NCBI GenBank assembly: GCA_019308645.1
Contig: JAFDHR010000013.1
Location: 1-19,505, forward strand
Origin: Deltaproteobacteria bacterium
Lineage (GTDB): Bacteria > Desulfobacterota > DSM-4660 > Desulfatiglandales > B25-G16
DNA: 19,505 bases
Direction of reading: 5' to 3'
This document shows, in pieces, positions 6,643-14,235 of this stretch (position 1 is the stretch's first letter; each line of letters opens with the position of its first letter). The notes beneath the pieces are model-generated. The model did no database searches. It was not told where the DNA came from and saw only the letters and a list, made by a program, of their open reading frames with translations. Both the position numbers and the translations under genes were made by a program.

Positions 6643-9099
6643 ATGGGATCAGGAACGACAGCACGCATAACGCAAGAGATGAAAAATGACATTGCATATC
6701 AAAACAAGGGCGGTAGAGGTGCAGGTAGGATAGAGGTAGCGGAGGGACAAGTTGAAAGGATAAAGGAAGAAGGGCGAATGCCTTATCGCGCGGAAGTCTG
6801 TCTTTGTATTGACCGGGCAAGACTAGTCACTCAAGGGTATAAGCAGGCAGAAGATGACCCTATGGTTTTAAGACGGGCCAAGGCTTTGGCACATTACTTG
6901 GATAATAGAAAATTGTATGTCCTCCCGCATGAGCGAATTGTGGGGAATATTGCCGGCCAGCCATGTTCTTTGATTACTTTCCCGGAAAAGTGGTCTCGGT
7001 GGCTGGATAAGGCGATTGATGGTGAATATGCCGCGCTTTTGTCTGATGACGATGAGAGACAGGAGCTACACGAAATTCATAAATATTGGGCGAATAAATC
7101 TGTTCATGGCATGGAGCGAAGTCTTATTCCCAAGGACATATTTGAATACTGGTTTTACCCTAACCATGGGGTATTTCTGTGGCTTCATGGCGGTCATGTG
7201 GGAACGCCACACTATGAAAAGCTTTTCAAGGTAGGGTTGAAGGGGATTGTCGAAGAGGCGAAAACCTACTTGGACAAGATATCAACAGACCCTGAACTGT
7301 ACCTCTATGCCAGGGACTATCTCAAGAAAAGAGCCTTCTATGAGGCAGTCATCATAGCTACGGAAGCTGTAATCAGACAAGGCAAGAGGTTCTCACAACT
7401 GTGTCAGCGAAAGGCTTCGGAGGAAAAGGGTGGGAAGAGAAAGGCGGAACTGGAGGAGATGGCCAAGATATGTGATTGGGTGCCGGAAAATCCACCACGC
7501 ACCCTCCATGAGGCACTGCAGTTTTACTGGTTTGTCAACCTGGTTTCGCGAGTGCTCACTCTCCAGTCATCTGGAAATGGGGAGAGAATTGATCAAATAT
7601 TTTACCCATTTTATAAGAAAGATAAGGATGAGGGAAGGATCACTTATGAGCAAGCCCAAGAGCTAGTAGAACACCTGTTACTCAAGTTCAATGAAGAAGG
7701 CGCTTTAATTCCTCCTTCACAGCCCGCGGCTGGCCCCTTAATTACGCGTGTGACCACCATAGGGGGAGTTAGTCGTGAGGGGGCTGATGCGACGAATGAA
7801 ATGACCTATATATTCATGGATGCAAAGAACGAGATTGGGCTTAATCAGCCCGCACTGGCTATCAGGTTGCACCCACAAACTCCCCAAGCGCTCTACAAGA
7901 AGATAGTGGAGTCTGTGGTCAAACAGCCAGGGGCATATTCCTTTTTTAACGATAGCATGATGATTCCATTTTTGATGAATCTTGGTATACCTCTTAAGGA
8001 TGCTCGAGACTACGCGACGGATGGCTGTATGAGGTGGATTATACCAGGCAAAGCGATGTGCAATCGGGCGCTAGGAGGTTCGGTCGCTTTGCCTAGATGT
8101 CTGGAACTGGCTCTCTATCAGGGGGTTGATAAATTCAGTGGGAAGAAGGTGGGGCCTCGAACCGGTGACCCTTTAACCTGGAGCTCCGTTGAGGATGTGA
8201 TGCTGGCCTACGAGGAGCAGCTCAGGTTTTTCATGCATAAGCTAATCACCATATACAATGTGGTGGATGTGCTTGACGAAAAATGGTTGCCACAGCCTTT
8301 CCTTTCTGGAGTCGTTGATGGTTGCCTTGAACGAGGGCAGGATTGTCGAGAATACAAATATTACGCCAACACCATTATACAGCCTGTTGGTCAGGTGACG
8401 ATAATCAATGCCCTGGCTGCTATGAAAAAGCTAGTGTTTGAGGAAAAGAAAGTCTCGATGGCAGAGCTTATTGATGCCCTAAAGAACAACTGGCAGGGAA
8501 AGGAAAAACTGCGCCAGAGATTTCTTACTGATCCCCCAAAGTGGGGCAATGATGATGATTATGTGGATTTGATAGGGAGGGAGTTTTATACAAGGACCAA
8601 CAGGGTCATAAAAAGTTTTAAGAACATCTGGGACGTTTCTTTCAACGAGGACGGAACAGGGGCTTCTACCTATTACGATTACAGTGGGCTGACTGGGGCC
8701 ACACCTAATGGCAGAAAGGACCGTGACCTGTTCAATGACGGGACCGTATCGCCTGAGATCGCAACAGATGTAAAGGGTCCCATTGCAACAATGAAGTCGG
8801 TAAGTAAAATAGATCATGTGGGCACTTTTACCCACCTGTTCAACCAGAAGTTTACTCCAAAAGAGGTAATGAGAAATGATGGAGCGAATTTCATCGCTCT
8901 GCTCAGGGCTTTTGTGAGCCTTGGTATTCACCATACGCAATTCAACGTAATAGACCGAGAAACTTTACTGGCTGCCCAGGAGCATCCTGAAGGGTATGCT
9001 GACCTAGTGGTCAGAATCGCAGGTCTTGCTGCTTATTTCGTTGACCTGACCAAGGCGGTGCAAGATCAGATCATTGAGAGAACAGAGCTAAGTTTCTGA
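6643..9099 (+). CDS. Glycyl radical enzyme (pyruvate formate-lyase-like), unassigned class
   Basis: This 818-residue protein has the PFL-like barrel and a C-terminal glycyl radical domain. The radical Gly is Gly794 in RIAGLAAYF, 24 residues from the end, and the C-terminus QDQIIERTEL is typical of the family. The thiyl-radical Cys is Cys462 in ARDYATDGCMRW. After activation a Gly radical passes to this Cys, which takes a hydrogen from the substrate. Two things are odd. The loop is GCMRW instead of GCVEP, so the Glu used by diol/choline/hydroxyproline and arylacetate-type enzymes is missing and Arg464-Trp465 take its place. The residue after the radical Gly is Leu instead of Tyr. Fumarate-adding synthases also lack that Glu, but no small Fe-S subunit genes are seen here. 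The activase follows 198 bp downstream. The ribosome-binding site AAAGGAGG fixes the start. Substrate unknown; the enzyme would be rapidly inactivated by oxygen. Confidence 0.93.
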   Translation: MGSGTTARITQEMKNDIAYQNKGGRGAGRIEVAEGQVERIKEEGRMPYRAEVCLCIDRARLVTQGYKQAEDDPMVLRRAKALAHYLDNRKLYVLPHERIVGNIAGQPCSLITFPEKWSRWLDKAIDGEYAALLSDDDERQELHEIHKYWANKSVHGMERSLIPKDIFEYWFYPNHGVFLWLHGGHVGTPHYEKLFKVGLKGIVEEAKTYLDKISTDPELYLYARDYLKKRAFYEAVIIATEAVIRQGKRFSQLCQRKASEEKGGKRKAELEEMAKICDWVPENPPRTLHEALQFYWFVNLVSRVLTLQSSGNGERIDQIFYPFYKKDKDEGRITYEQAQELVEHLLLKFNEEGALIPPSQPAAGPLITRVTTIGGVSREGADATNEMTYIFMDAKNEIGLNQPALAIRLHPQTPQALYKKIVESVVKQPGAYSFFNDSMMIPFLMNLGIPLKDARDYATDGCMRWIIPGKAMCNRALGGSVALPRCLELALYQGVDKFSGKKVGPRTGDPLTWSSVEDVMLAYEEQLRFFMHKLITIYNVVDVLDEKWLPQPFLSGVVDGCLERGQDCREYKYYANTIIQPVGQVTIINALAAMKKLVFEEKKVSMAELIDALKNNWQGKEKLRQRFLTDPPKWGNDDDYVDLIGREFYTRTNRVIKSFKNIWDVSFNEDGTGASTYYDYSGLTGATPNGRKDRDLFNDGTVSPEIATDVKGPIATMKSVSKIDHVGTFTHLFNQKFTPKEVMRNDGANFIALLRAFVSLGIHHTQFNVIDRETLLAAQEHPEGYADLVVRIAGLAAYFVDLTKAVQDQIIERTELSF

Positions 9100-9297
9100 T
9101 AAGCAGCTTAACTCTTCCTATAGTTAGTGAAAACAGGATAGAAGCTGCTGGTGAGCCAATTAGAAAATTAGACGGGACTGGAAGGTCACCACAGTGAAGA
9201 CCTGTAAGCACTAAAAAACATGGATGACTGAAAGATATGCTTTCATTTTTAAGAAGACTTTATAAAAACAGGAGTTTGTAATCAATCCGGAACTGTT

Positions 9298-10215
9298 ATG
9301 ATAAGCTTAAATCAAGAATACGGGATAGTATTCCTTATTCAGAGCTATAGTATTCAAGATGGTCCAGGTATCAGGTCCACCATATTCATGAAAGGATGCC
9401 CTCTCAGATGCCTGTGGTGTCAAAATCCCGAGTCCTTGGAACCGTATCCACAACTTTTAACTCATGATGAAAGGTGTATTTTGTGCGGTGAGTGTGTTGA
9501 GTCCTGCCCCCTTGGAGCTATCACTCTTGACAAGAACGAAGGCAGAAAGATCGAAAGAGTCAAGTGTAATCTCTGTTTTAAGTGTGTGGATGTTTGTCCC
9601 ACAGGTGCTCTTACCAAAGTGGGAAAATACATGACCGTAGAAGAAGTAATGTCAGAAATTGAAAAGGACGAACTTATTTACTATGAGTCTGGTGGTGGGG
9701 TAACCATTTCGGGTGGCGAGCCTCTGTTTCAAGGATCATTTACCTATAATTTGCTAAGAGCTTGTAAGGAAAGGGGTCTACACACCGCTTTGGATACTTG
9801 TGGATACGCTCCCTGGACATTAATGGAGAAGGTGCTCAGGTATGTTGACCTTGTCCTGTACGATATTAAACATATGGACCCAAAGGCTCATAAGCAGGCA
9901 ACAGGAAAGAGCAACTCCCTCATTCTCAGAAATGTACATAAAATTCCTCATCACATAAAAGTGTGGCTTAGAATACCCTTAATCCCCGAATTTAATGACT
10001 CAGATGAGAATTTGAGAAAGGTGGTAGAGCTTGGCAGAGAAATAGGTGCAGAAAAAATATCTATTCTCCCCTTTAATAAGCTTGGAGAGGGAAAATATCA
10101 AAGTATGGGCAAGGAATTCCCTATGGCGAAAATCGAGCCATCCAGCACCAAAAAAATTCGCGAAATGCAAAGATCCATTGAAAGATTTGGGATCCCTGTG
10201 ACTGTTGGGGAATAG
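9298..10215 (+). CDS. Glycyl radical enzyme activase (radical SAM) with two extra 4Fe-4S clusters
   Basis: This 305-residue protein matches the length of activases with a ferredoxin-like insert. The radical SAM triad C34-x3-C38-x2-C41 (KGCPLRCLWC) follows the family lead-in SIQDGPGIRSTIF. Two ferredoxin motifs follow, C60ILCGECVESC and C90NLCFKCVDVC, then TISGGEPLF, which binds SAM. It cleaves S-adenosylmethionine and takes a hydrogen from Gly794 of the upstream enzyme. Its placement directly after that gene is the standard pairing. The double-cluster insert is typical of activases for non-PFL enzymes and absent from the PFL activase itself. No strong Shine-Dalgarno lies before ATG 9298 (a possible AGGAG is about 25 nt away), but the N-terminus fits the family. 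Confidence 0.93.
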   Translation: MISLNQEYGIVFLIQSYSIQDGPGIRSTIFMKGCPLRCLWCQNPESLEPYPQLLTHDERCILCGECVESCPLGAITLDKNEGRKIERVKCNLCFKCVDVCPTGALTKVGKYMTVEEVMSEIEKDELIYYESGGGVTISGGEPLFQGSFTYNLLRACKERGLHTALDTCGYAPWTLMEKVLRYVDLVLYDIKHMDPKAHKQATGKSNSLILRNVHKIPHHIKVWLRIPLIPEFNDSDENLRKVVELGREIGAEKISILPFNKLGEGKYQSMGKEFPMAKIEPSSTKKIREMQRSIERFGIPVTVGE

Positions 10216-10290
10216 TCCATAAATTAGGAAATCTTAATGTGCATTCATAAATAGATAACATCTAAATTATGACGAGGAGACACAAGAGTA

Positions 10291-10320
10291 AATTACCCCG
10301 CAGCAGAGTTGCGAGGTATT
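10291..10320 (-). repeat. End hairpin of the decayed IS200 copy
   Basis: TGCG-A-GGTATT can pair with AATTACC-C-CGCA with one bulge and one mismatch. It lies directly downstream of the tnpA pseudogene stop on the minus strand, where IS200 elements carry their right-end hairpin. Confidence 0.5.
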
Positions 10321-10744
10321 AAGAATCGGAACCTAACTGTTCTTGGTGGTGATACTTGATATATCGCCGGATTACTTAGGAGGTAACCTTGTCTCCGACT
10401 GACCTAATAAAGTATCCATCATTCCATAACTCTGTACTGCAAAGCTGCTTATCAGACTGTGGAAACTCTCTGGCTACCACTTTGACTGATGATACTCTTT
10501 TCAGGATATGGAGAGTCTAGGACAGAGAATACAGAGGAGGCGCTGTCAAAAAAAGATGAATATGATCCTTTTTTCACCTCCATTGTTTCTATCTCAAATT
10601 CATAGCTATCTCCAATCTCCTGAAATATTCCTTGAGTCTCTCCGCCAAAGCACCCTTCAATACAGACTTTCGATATTTGGGAATTTAAACCATGTGATAC
10701 CTGAAATCATAAGTGTTGTGGCTGGTTCGTTTAATCGGGTTCAT
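10319..10744 (-). pseudogene. IS200-family tnpA pseudogene, antisense
   Basis: The minus strand from ATG 10744 translates, with interruptions, into a full-length Y1 transposase of about 141 codons. It opens MNPIKRTSHNTYDFRYHMV, a stop replaces the Trp, then IPKYRKSVLKGALAERLKE follows. A pair of compensating frame changes follows; the restored frame reads EIGDSYEFEIETMEV. The HUH motif survives in DHIHLFLTAPP, then come an amber stop, ELWNDGYFIRSVGDKVTS, an ochre stop and VIRRYIKYHHQEQLG with the catalytic-helix Tyr. At least two stops downstream of HUH, one in the N-terminus and a frameshift in an A-run (about 10557-10564) show it is dead. It differs clearly from the intact tnpA at 2445, so it is a separate, older invasion. 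The start codon sits in a GGGT-ATGA-ACCC mini-hairpin. Confidence 0.85.
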
Positions 10745-11002
10745 ACCCAGCTTATATCATGTTTCATGGCTTTCGGAGCCCCTGTTTTCATCAACCCAGC
10801 AAGGTAGGTAGTATTAGACAGGCATATTTTATAATTGGATCATGCTCAGCCACCATATTATGTAAGGTTTAGCGCTTTAAACAGAAGTGCCTTCAATCGT
10901 TTTTAAAAAGGGCTATCTCCTATTTCTAGGGGTAAATAAAAGAATAGGAAAAAACCTGTTTTACTATATGTTGATGAGCATTTAATTACAATGGAGGAGC
11001 AT

Positions 11003-11800
11003 ATGGACTATGAAAATATTATTTTGGAAAAAAGGAGAGGTGTTGCAATCTTAACCCTAAATCGGCCCGATAAGTTGAACGCCATGACGACAAAGATGTG
11101 GAAGGATTTGCCTCGAATAATAGATGATGTCCGTGAAGATAATGAGATAAAAGTAATGATTCTTACAGGAGTTGGACGGGCATTTTGTGCGGGTTCTGAT
11201 GTTGGCGGCCGGTTAGCAAATCGCCTTACGGGGAAGAGGATCGAGACGACACGCAAAGATTTATTGGAGCCAGTGGGTTATGTAGCTTATGTTATGCGGA
11301 GTTTAGATAAGATTACAATCGCAGCGGTCAATGGAACGGCTGTGGGTGCAGGACTTTCATTAGCCTTGCTCTGTGATATTCGGATCGCATCAGAAACAGC
11401 TCGATTTGGTGCTATCTGGGTGAAGATGGGGCTTATAGCCGATCTGGGAACAACCTATACTTTACCCCGCACAGTGGGGACATCCAAGGCTCTAGAATTA
11501 ATGTTAACTGGGGAAATGATTAATGCTCACGAGGCAGAACAACTCGGTTTGGTAACAAAGGTTGTCCCTCAGAATGATTTAATGAAGGCATCCAAATTGC
11601 TTGCGTCTAAGCTTGTTATAGGACCAGCTGTTGCTATTGAACTTATGAAAAGAGCAGTGTATAAGGGCATTCATAACGATCTGCTGACCCAACTGGATTT
11701 TGAAAGCTATGCCCAGAACCTATGTCGCCAGACAGACGACCATGCAGAGGCAGTTAAAGCATTCTTGGAGAAAAGAGAGCCACAATTTAAAGGGACATAA
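11003..11800 (+). CDS. Crotonase (enoyl-CoA hydratase/isomerase) family protein, atypical active site
   Basis: From ATG 11003 the protein is 265 residues, normal for the family. The ATG at 10991 would overlap the GGAGG that serves 11003, so the shorter form is preferred. Family marks are LTLNRPDKLNAM, GRAFCAGSDV (oxyanion and CoA-binding loop) and VNGTAVGAGLSLALLCDIRIAS. The two catalytic glutamates of enoyl-CoA hydratase (Glu144 and Glu164 in the rat enzyme) align with Ser119 and Trp139. An Asp is present at position 147 in GLIADLGTTYTLPR, as in PaaG-type and dienoyl-CoA isomerases (GLVPDxGG). An isomerase, or a ring- or C-C-acting crotonase, is therefore more likely than a simple hydratase. 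It acts on a CoA ester in the cytoplasm. A short, truncated gene follows 61 bp downstream. Confidence 0.9.
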   Translation: MDYENIILEKRRGVAILTLNRPDKLNAMTTKMWKDLPRIIDDVREDNEIKVMILTGVGRAFCAGSDVGGRLANRLTGKRIETTRKDLLEPVGYVAYVMRSLDKITIAAVNGTAVGAGLSLALLCDIRIASETARFGAIWVKMGLIADLGTTYTLPRTVGTSKALELMLTGEMINAHEAEQLGLVTKVVPQNDLMKASKLLASKLVIGPAVAIELMKRAVYKGIHNDLLTQLDFESYAQNLCRQTDDHAEAVKAFLEKREPQFKGT

Positions 11801-11861
11801 ACTGATTATCGCTCATAAAATTAAAATAGTTTTACCTGAATCAATAGAAGGAGGATCACTT

Positions 11862-11900
11862 ATGGTGAACTTAAACGAAAAGTTGATACCCTATCATTGA
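11862..11900 (+). pseudogene. 5' stub of a gene cut off by the IS1182-family element
   Basis: AAGGAGG (11848-11854) stands 7 bp before ATG 11862 with ideal spacing. The frame reads MVNLNEKLIPYH and then meets a TGA at the IS boundary. Strong translation signals with only 12 codons indicate that the IS removed the rest of a former cluster gene. The rest is not visible in the short stretches on the far side of the IS, so more than a simple insertion happened. The product cannot be identified from 12 residues. Confidence 0.6.
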
Positions 11901-11905
11901 TGATC

Positions 11906-13791
11906 TCGTAAAAAGTCATACAGACATTTTTAGTTCAGATTCGTAGTTGTATGCAAATGGGGCAAAAATATTTCTCAATTGTCTCCAAATAGTTCCAAAA
12001 TGTTCTTTGAAAATAAAAATAACATGGTAAATGCGGAATTTTCCTCCTTCAGGGGATCCTTTTTCATAGTTTATTGCCTTTTGGACAGCAGCTGCCCTGA
12101 AGATGTTCACACCGATTGCCTTTAAGGTTGCGCAAAATCTCACAGCTTTAAGACCTCGCACACGCAGTTTTTTGACTCCTGTTCGTGCGTCATATGCTGA
12201 AAAGCTACCTTCTATGCCAGCTCGCCACCGGTAACGATCCTTAAATTCTACGCTCTCTTCTCTGGCCCTCCGCTTTGCGATACGCAGTGCCTTATCATCA
12301 TAGCGAAGGTAATGATATCTTTTCCCTTGCTTGACCGGACAATCACCTCTAAGGGAACAGTTGATACAATGCTCAGAATTAAACGCCACGGTATGTCTAC
12401 TTTTTTTGGTCTTTCTCTTTACCGGTACATGTCCTTTCGGGCAGGAGAGTATCGTGTCTTTTTCTGAGAATTTAAACTCCGAGAGGCTCATGGTAGGATC
12501 TTTTGGGGAACCCATGGTAGGGGAGATGAGATTTACTCCTATAGTCTTTGCAGCTTCACAGTTTTCATCACTGCCATAGAGGGAATCGGCTAACACTTCT
12601 TGAGGGCAAAGACCACGATCTTTGGTAGACGCAAGTGCCGGCAGTAAGGCATGGGCATCACTTACGCAGGCTGATTCAACTTCAAGATGGGTGATGAGAT
12701 TGAGTGTTGTGGATTTGATTTTCTTTTCCTCTTTGTCACAATAGGCCTCCATCACCTGTACCTGATAGCCCTGCCCCTTATAGCCGTTATAGCCTGCATC
12801 GGGGTCTGAAGGATTCTGTAGGGGGTTGGAGGGGATCTCTTGAGGGGATTTTACCGAAACCTCTACCGGTTTGCCATCCGAACTCTCTTCTATGGTGCAT
12901 TGCTCTTTCAAAACCCGAACACACAATTGGTAGCTGTACATGGAGATTACCTCAGGTTGATCACTGAAACGCTGAACGAGTTCAAAAATATCTCTACTGA
13001 CTGAGGCAAGGGTTCTTTCTGAATCCGAGGGCTTTACCATAGAGAAGCATGAGAGCGCCTTTTTAGGGAGATACTTATCCACAAGATCCCTTTCAAGGGT
13101 TGCAAATATCTCCTTGTGTGTGCGTTGTAAATTGACCAGAAATTTATGGATGCTCTTTGAAAAGATACCAATACGACCAAGACGGCGCATGTTGGATTTG
13201 ATATGGACAGAATCGATCCTCTGCTTCGTAGTATCTACTTTAGACACCCTGGCAAGTTTATCGGTAATCTGATGAAATAAAATAGTATCCAGCTCATTAT
13301 CTGTGACAATCTTTCGCATGTTCCACAGGGTCTTTGGGCATATATACATGGCTTCATCGGAGTCTTCGGTAATATCAAGGGCATAGTGCCACTGAATGTT
13401 GAATGCTATCTGGGGTACTGTTTCCTCATCGGATAGGTCATGTATCTGCTGAAGGATTAAGGACCCCAGTACAGTATACAGTTCTTTGGTTGGCCGCCCA
13501 AAGCCAGCAGTGAAAAAGGGTGCTATCTTGTTAACAGGAAGTTCATAAAGGATCTCCTTTTTAAACAGCCCGGCCCATGATTCCGCCATGAGCTTACGCC
13601 GTTTGGGCCCAAGATGCTCCCATGGATCAAAAAGGGAGGCTGTTTTGTGATCTTTTGTATAAATCATGCTTTTTCACCTGTAACTTATTGATAATATAAA
13701 GATTTTCTAGCATAATAGAGGGTGAAATGCAAGATAAAAATGTCATAAATTCAAATTATTTCAAATAGTTAGCAAAAAAGACTTTTTACGA
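11906..13791 (-). mobile_element. IS1182-family insertion sequence
   Basis: About 1.89 kb with short inverted ends TCGTAAAAAGTC (11906-11917) and GACTTTTTACGA (13780-13791) around one intact transposase gene. No direct target repeat is obvious. The flanks are inverted (GATGAT before, ATCATC after), so the target may have been a small palindrome. It lies opposite to the cluster and separates the crotonase from the dehydrogenase gene. Confidence 0.85.
11916..13667 (-). CDS. IS1182-family DDE transposase
   Basis: This 583-residue protein is full length for the family. The N-terminal DUF772-type domain contains GRPTKELYTVLGSLILQQ (about residues 58-75). The catalytic acidic residues are all present: D152 in QRIDSVHIKSNM, D361 in LADSLYGSDEN and E486 in YRWRAGIEGSFS. 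A zinc-knuckle-like CINCSLRGDC precedes the glutamate region, as is usual in IS1182 and IS5/IS4 relatives. No stop or frameshift is seen, so the copy may be active. The start ATG 13667 follows a weak AGGTG. The 3' end of the gene reaches into the left inverted repeat. Confidence 0.93.
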   Translation of the reverse strand: MIYTKDHKTASLFDPWEHLGPKRRKLMAESWAGLFKKEILYELPVNKIAPFFTAGFGRPTKELYTVLGSLILQQIHDLSDEETVPQIAFNIQWHYALDITEDSDEAMYICPKTLWNMRKIVTDNELDTILFHQITDKLARVSKVDTTKQRIDSVHIKSNMRRLGRIGIFSKSIHKFLVNLQRTHKEIFATLERDLVDKYLPKKALSCFSMVKPSDSERTLASVSRDIFELVQRFSDQPEVISMYSYQLCVRVLKEQCTIEESSDGKPVEVSVKSPQEIPSNPLQNPSDPDAGYNGYKGQGYQVQVMEAYCDKEEKKIKSTTLNLITHLEVESACVSDAHALLPALASTKDRGLCPQEVLADSLYGSDENCEAAKTIGVNLISPTMGSPKDPTMSLSEFKFSEKDTILSCPKGHVPVKRKTKKSRHTVAFNSEHCINCSLRGDCPVKQGKRYHYLRYDDKALRIAKRRAREESVEFKDRYRWRAGIEGSFSAYDARTGVKKLRVRGLKAVRFCATLKAIGVNIFRAAAVQKAINYEKGSPEGGKFRIYHVIFIFKEHFGTIWRQLRNIFAPFAYNYESELKMSV

Positions 13792-13918
13792 AAACATCAT
13801 CATTAGGTCTTTATAAATTAGTTGGTATCGTTCAAAAGGTTCGGCATTTGTAAAAATTCAATACCATTCTATAGTCAGACAATAAGATTAAAAACAAAAA
13901 ATGTCATCGAAAGCCTTC

Positions 13919-13980
13919 ATCATTAGGGATGTCAAGGGTCAAGATGAACTCCTTATATCGCCCTTGACATCCCTAATGAT
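13919..13980 (+). repeat. 20-bp perfect hairpin inside the MITE-like element
   Basis: ATCATTAGGGATGTCAAGGG (13919-13938) pairs exactly with 13961-13980 around a 22-nt loop. The stem is very stable in AT-rich surroundings and could fold as RNA or extruded DNA. The bases CATCATTAGG also occur at 13798-13807, just outside the element. Confidence 0.85.
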
Positions 13981-13999
13981 TACGGCTAGTTATCAGTTA

Positions 14000-14021
14000 A
14001 GAGATGATTGCAATCATCTCT
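14000..14021 (+). repeat. Perfect 22-bp palindrome inside the MITE-like element
   Basis: Each half is AGAGATGATTG with its exact complement and no spacer. A smaller TATAC/GTATA repeat follows at 14021-14034. A loopless palindrome is better suited as a dimer-protein binding site than as an RNA hairpin. Confidence 0.85.
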
Positions 14022-14235
14022 ATACAAAAGTATAGATATACTAAAAATATGTATCACACCGATTCATAATTGTCGGTTTAAATTTCTCTATGATTTTACT
14101 CTTGAAAATAAAAAGCCGAACCTTTTGAACGATACTAATTAGTTATAAGTCGAAAAAAAGTAGGCATCAGCGGTATGAGTTGGAAATTAAAAGACAGCAC
14201 AAGGGTACCAAACCACTTAATAGAAGGGATAAAGC

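Larger units (their letters stand above)
10216..11002 (+). other. Region between activase and crotonase: decayed IS200 copy, otherwise empty
   Basis: No intact gene is seen over about 790 bp. Most of it (10291-10744) is a broken antisense IS200 tnpA with its end hairpin. The stretch 10810-10990 is AT-rich and may hold the crotonase promoter, but no good -35/-10 pair stands out. A 99-codon forward frame at 10508-10807 is a shadow of the pseudogene. Confidence 0.6.
13824..14136 (+). mobile_element. MITE-like non-coding element with 21-bp terminal inverted repeats
   Basis: Perfect 21-bp inverted repeats lie at 13825-13845 and 14115-14135 (outer end GTATCGTTCAAAAGG). They are flanked by the direct repeat AATTAGTT (13816-13823 and 14137-14144), as an 8-bp target duplication would give. 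The interior of about 270 bp has no ORF but holds a 20-bp hairpin (13919-13980) and a perfect 22-bp palindrome (14000-14021). This is the structure of a miniature element mobilised by a transposase encoded elsewhere. Its ends do not match the IS1182, IS1202-like or IS200 elements here. Confidence 0.75.

Noticed and set aside
6643..9099. Naming the radical enzyme alkylsuccinate or benzylsuccinate synthase
   Set aside because: The missing loop Glu and adjacent carboxyltransferases fit, but no small Fe-S subunits or mutase are seen and the loop does not match a motif I can recall with certainty.
10508..10807. 99-codon forward ORF between activase and crotonase
   Set aside because: It is the complement of the decayed IS200 tnpA and has no recognisable domain or ribosome-binding site.
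10991..11002. Longer start of the crotonase gene
   Set aside because: The GGAGG that best serves the gene overlaps this start; ATG 11003 has correct spacing and the usual N-terminus.
11700..11900. 66-codon forward ORF spanning the end of the crotonase gene
   Set aside because: It is out of frame with the crotonase over its first half; only its last 12 codons, from ATG 11862, have a ribosome-binding site and are kept as the gene stub.
13816..14144. CRISPR array or attachment site
   Set aside because: The repeats are inverted and single, with no regular spacers, cas genes or integrase nearby.
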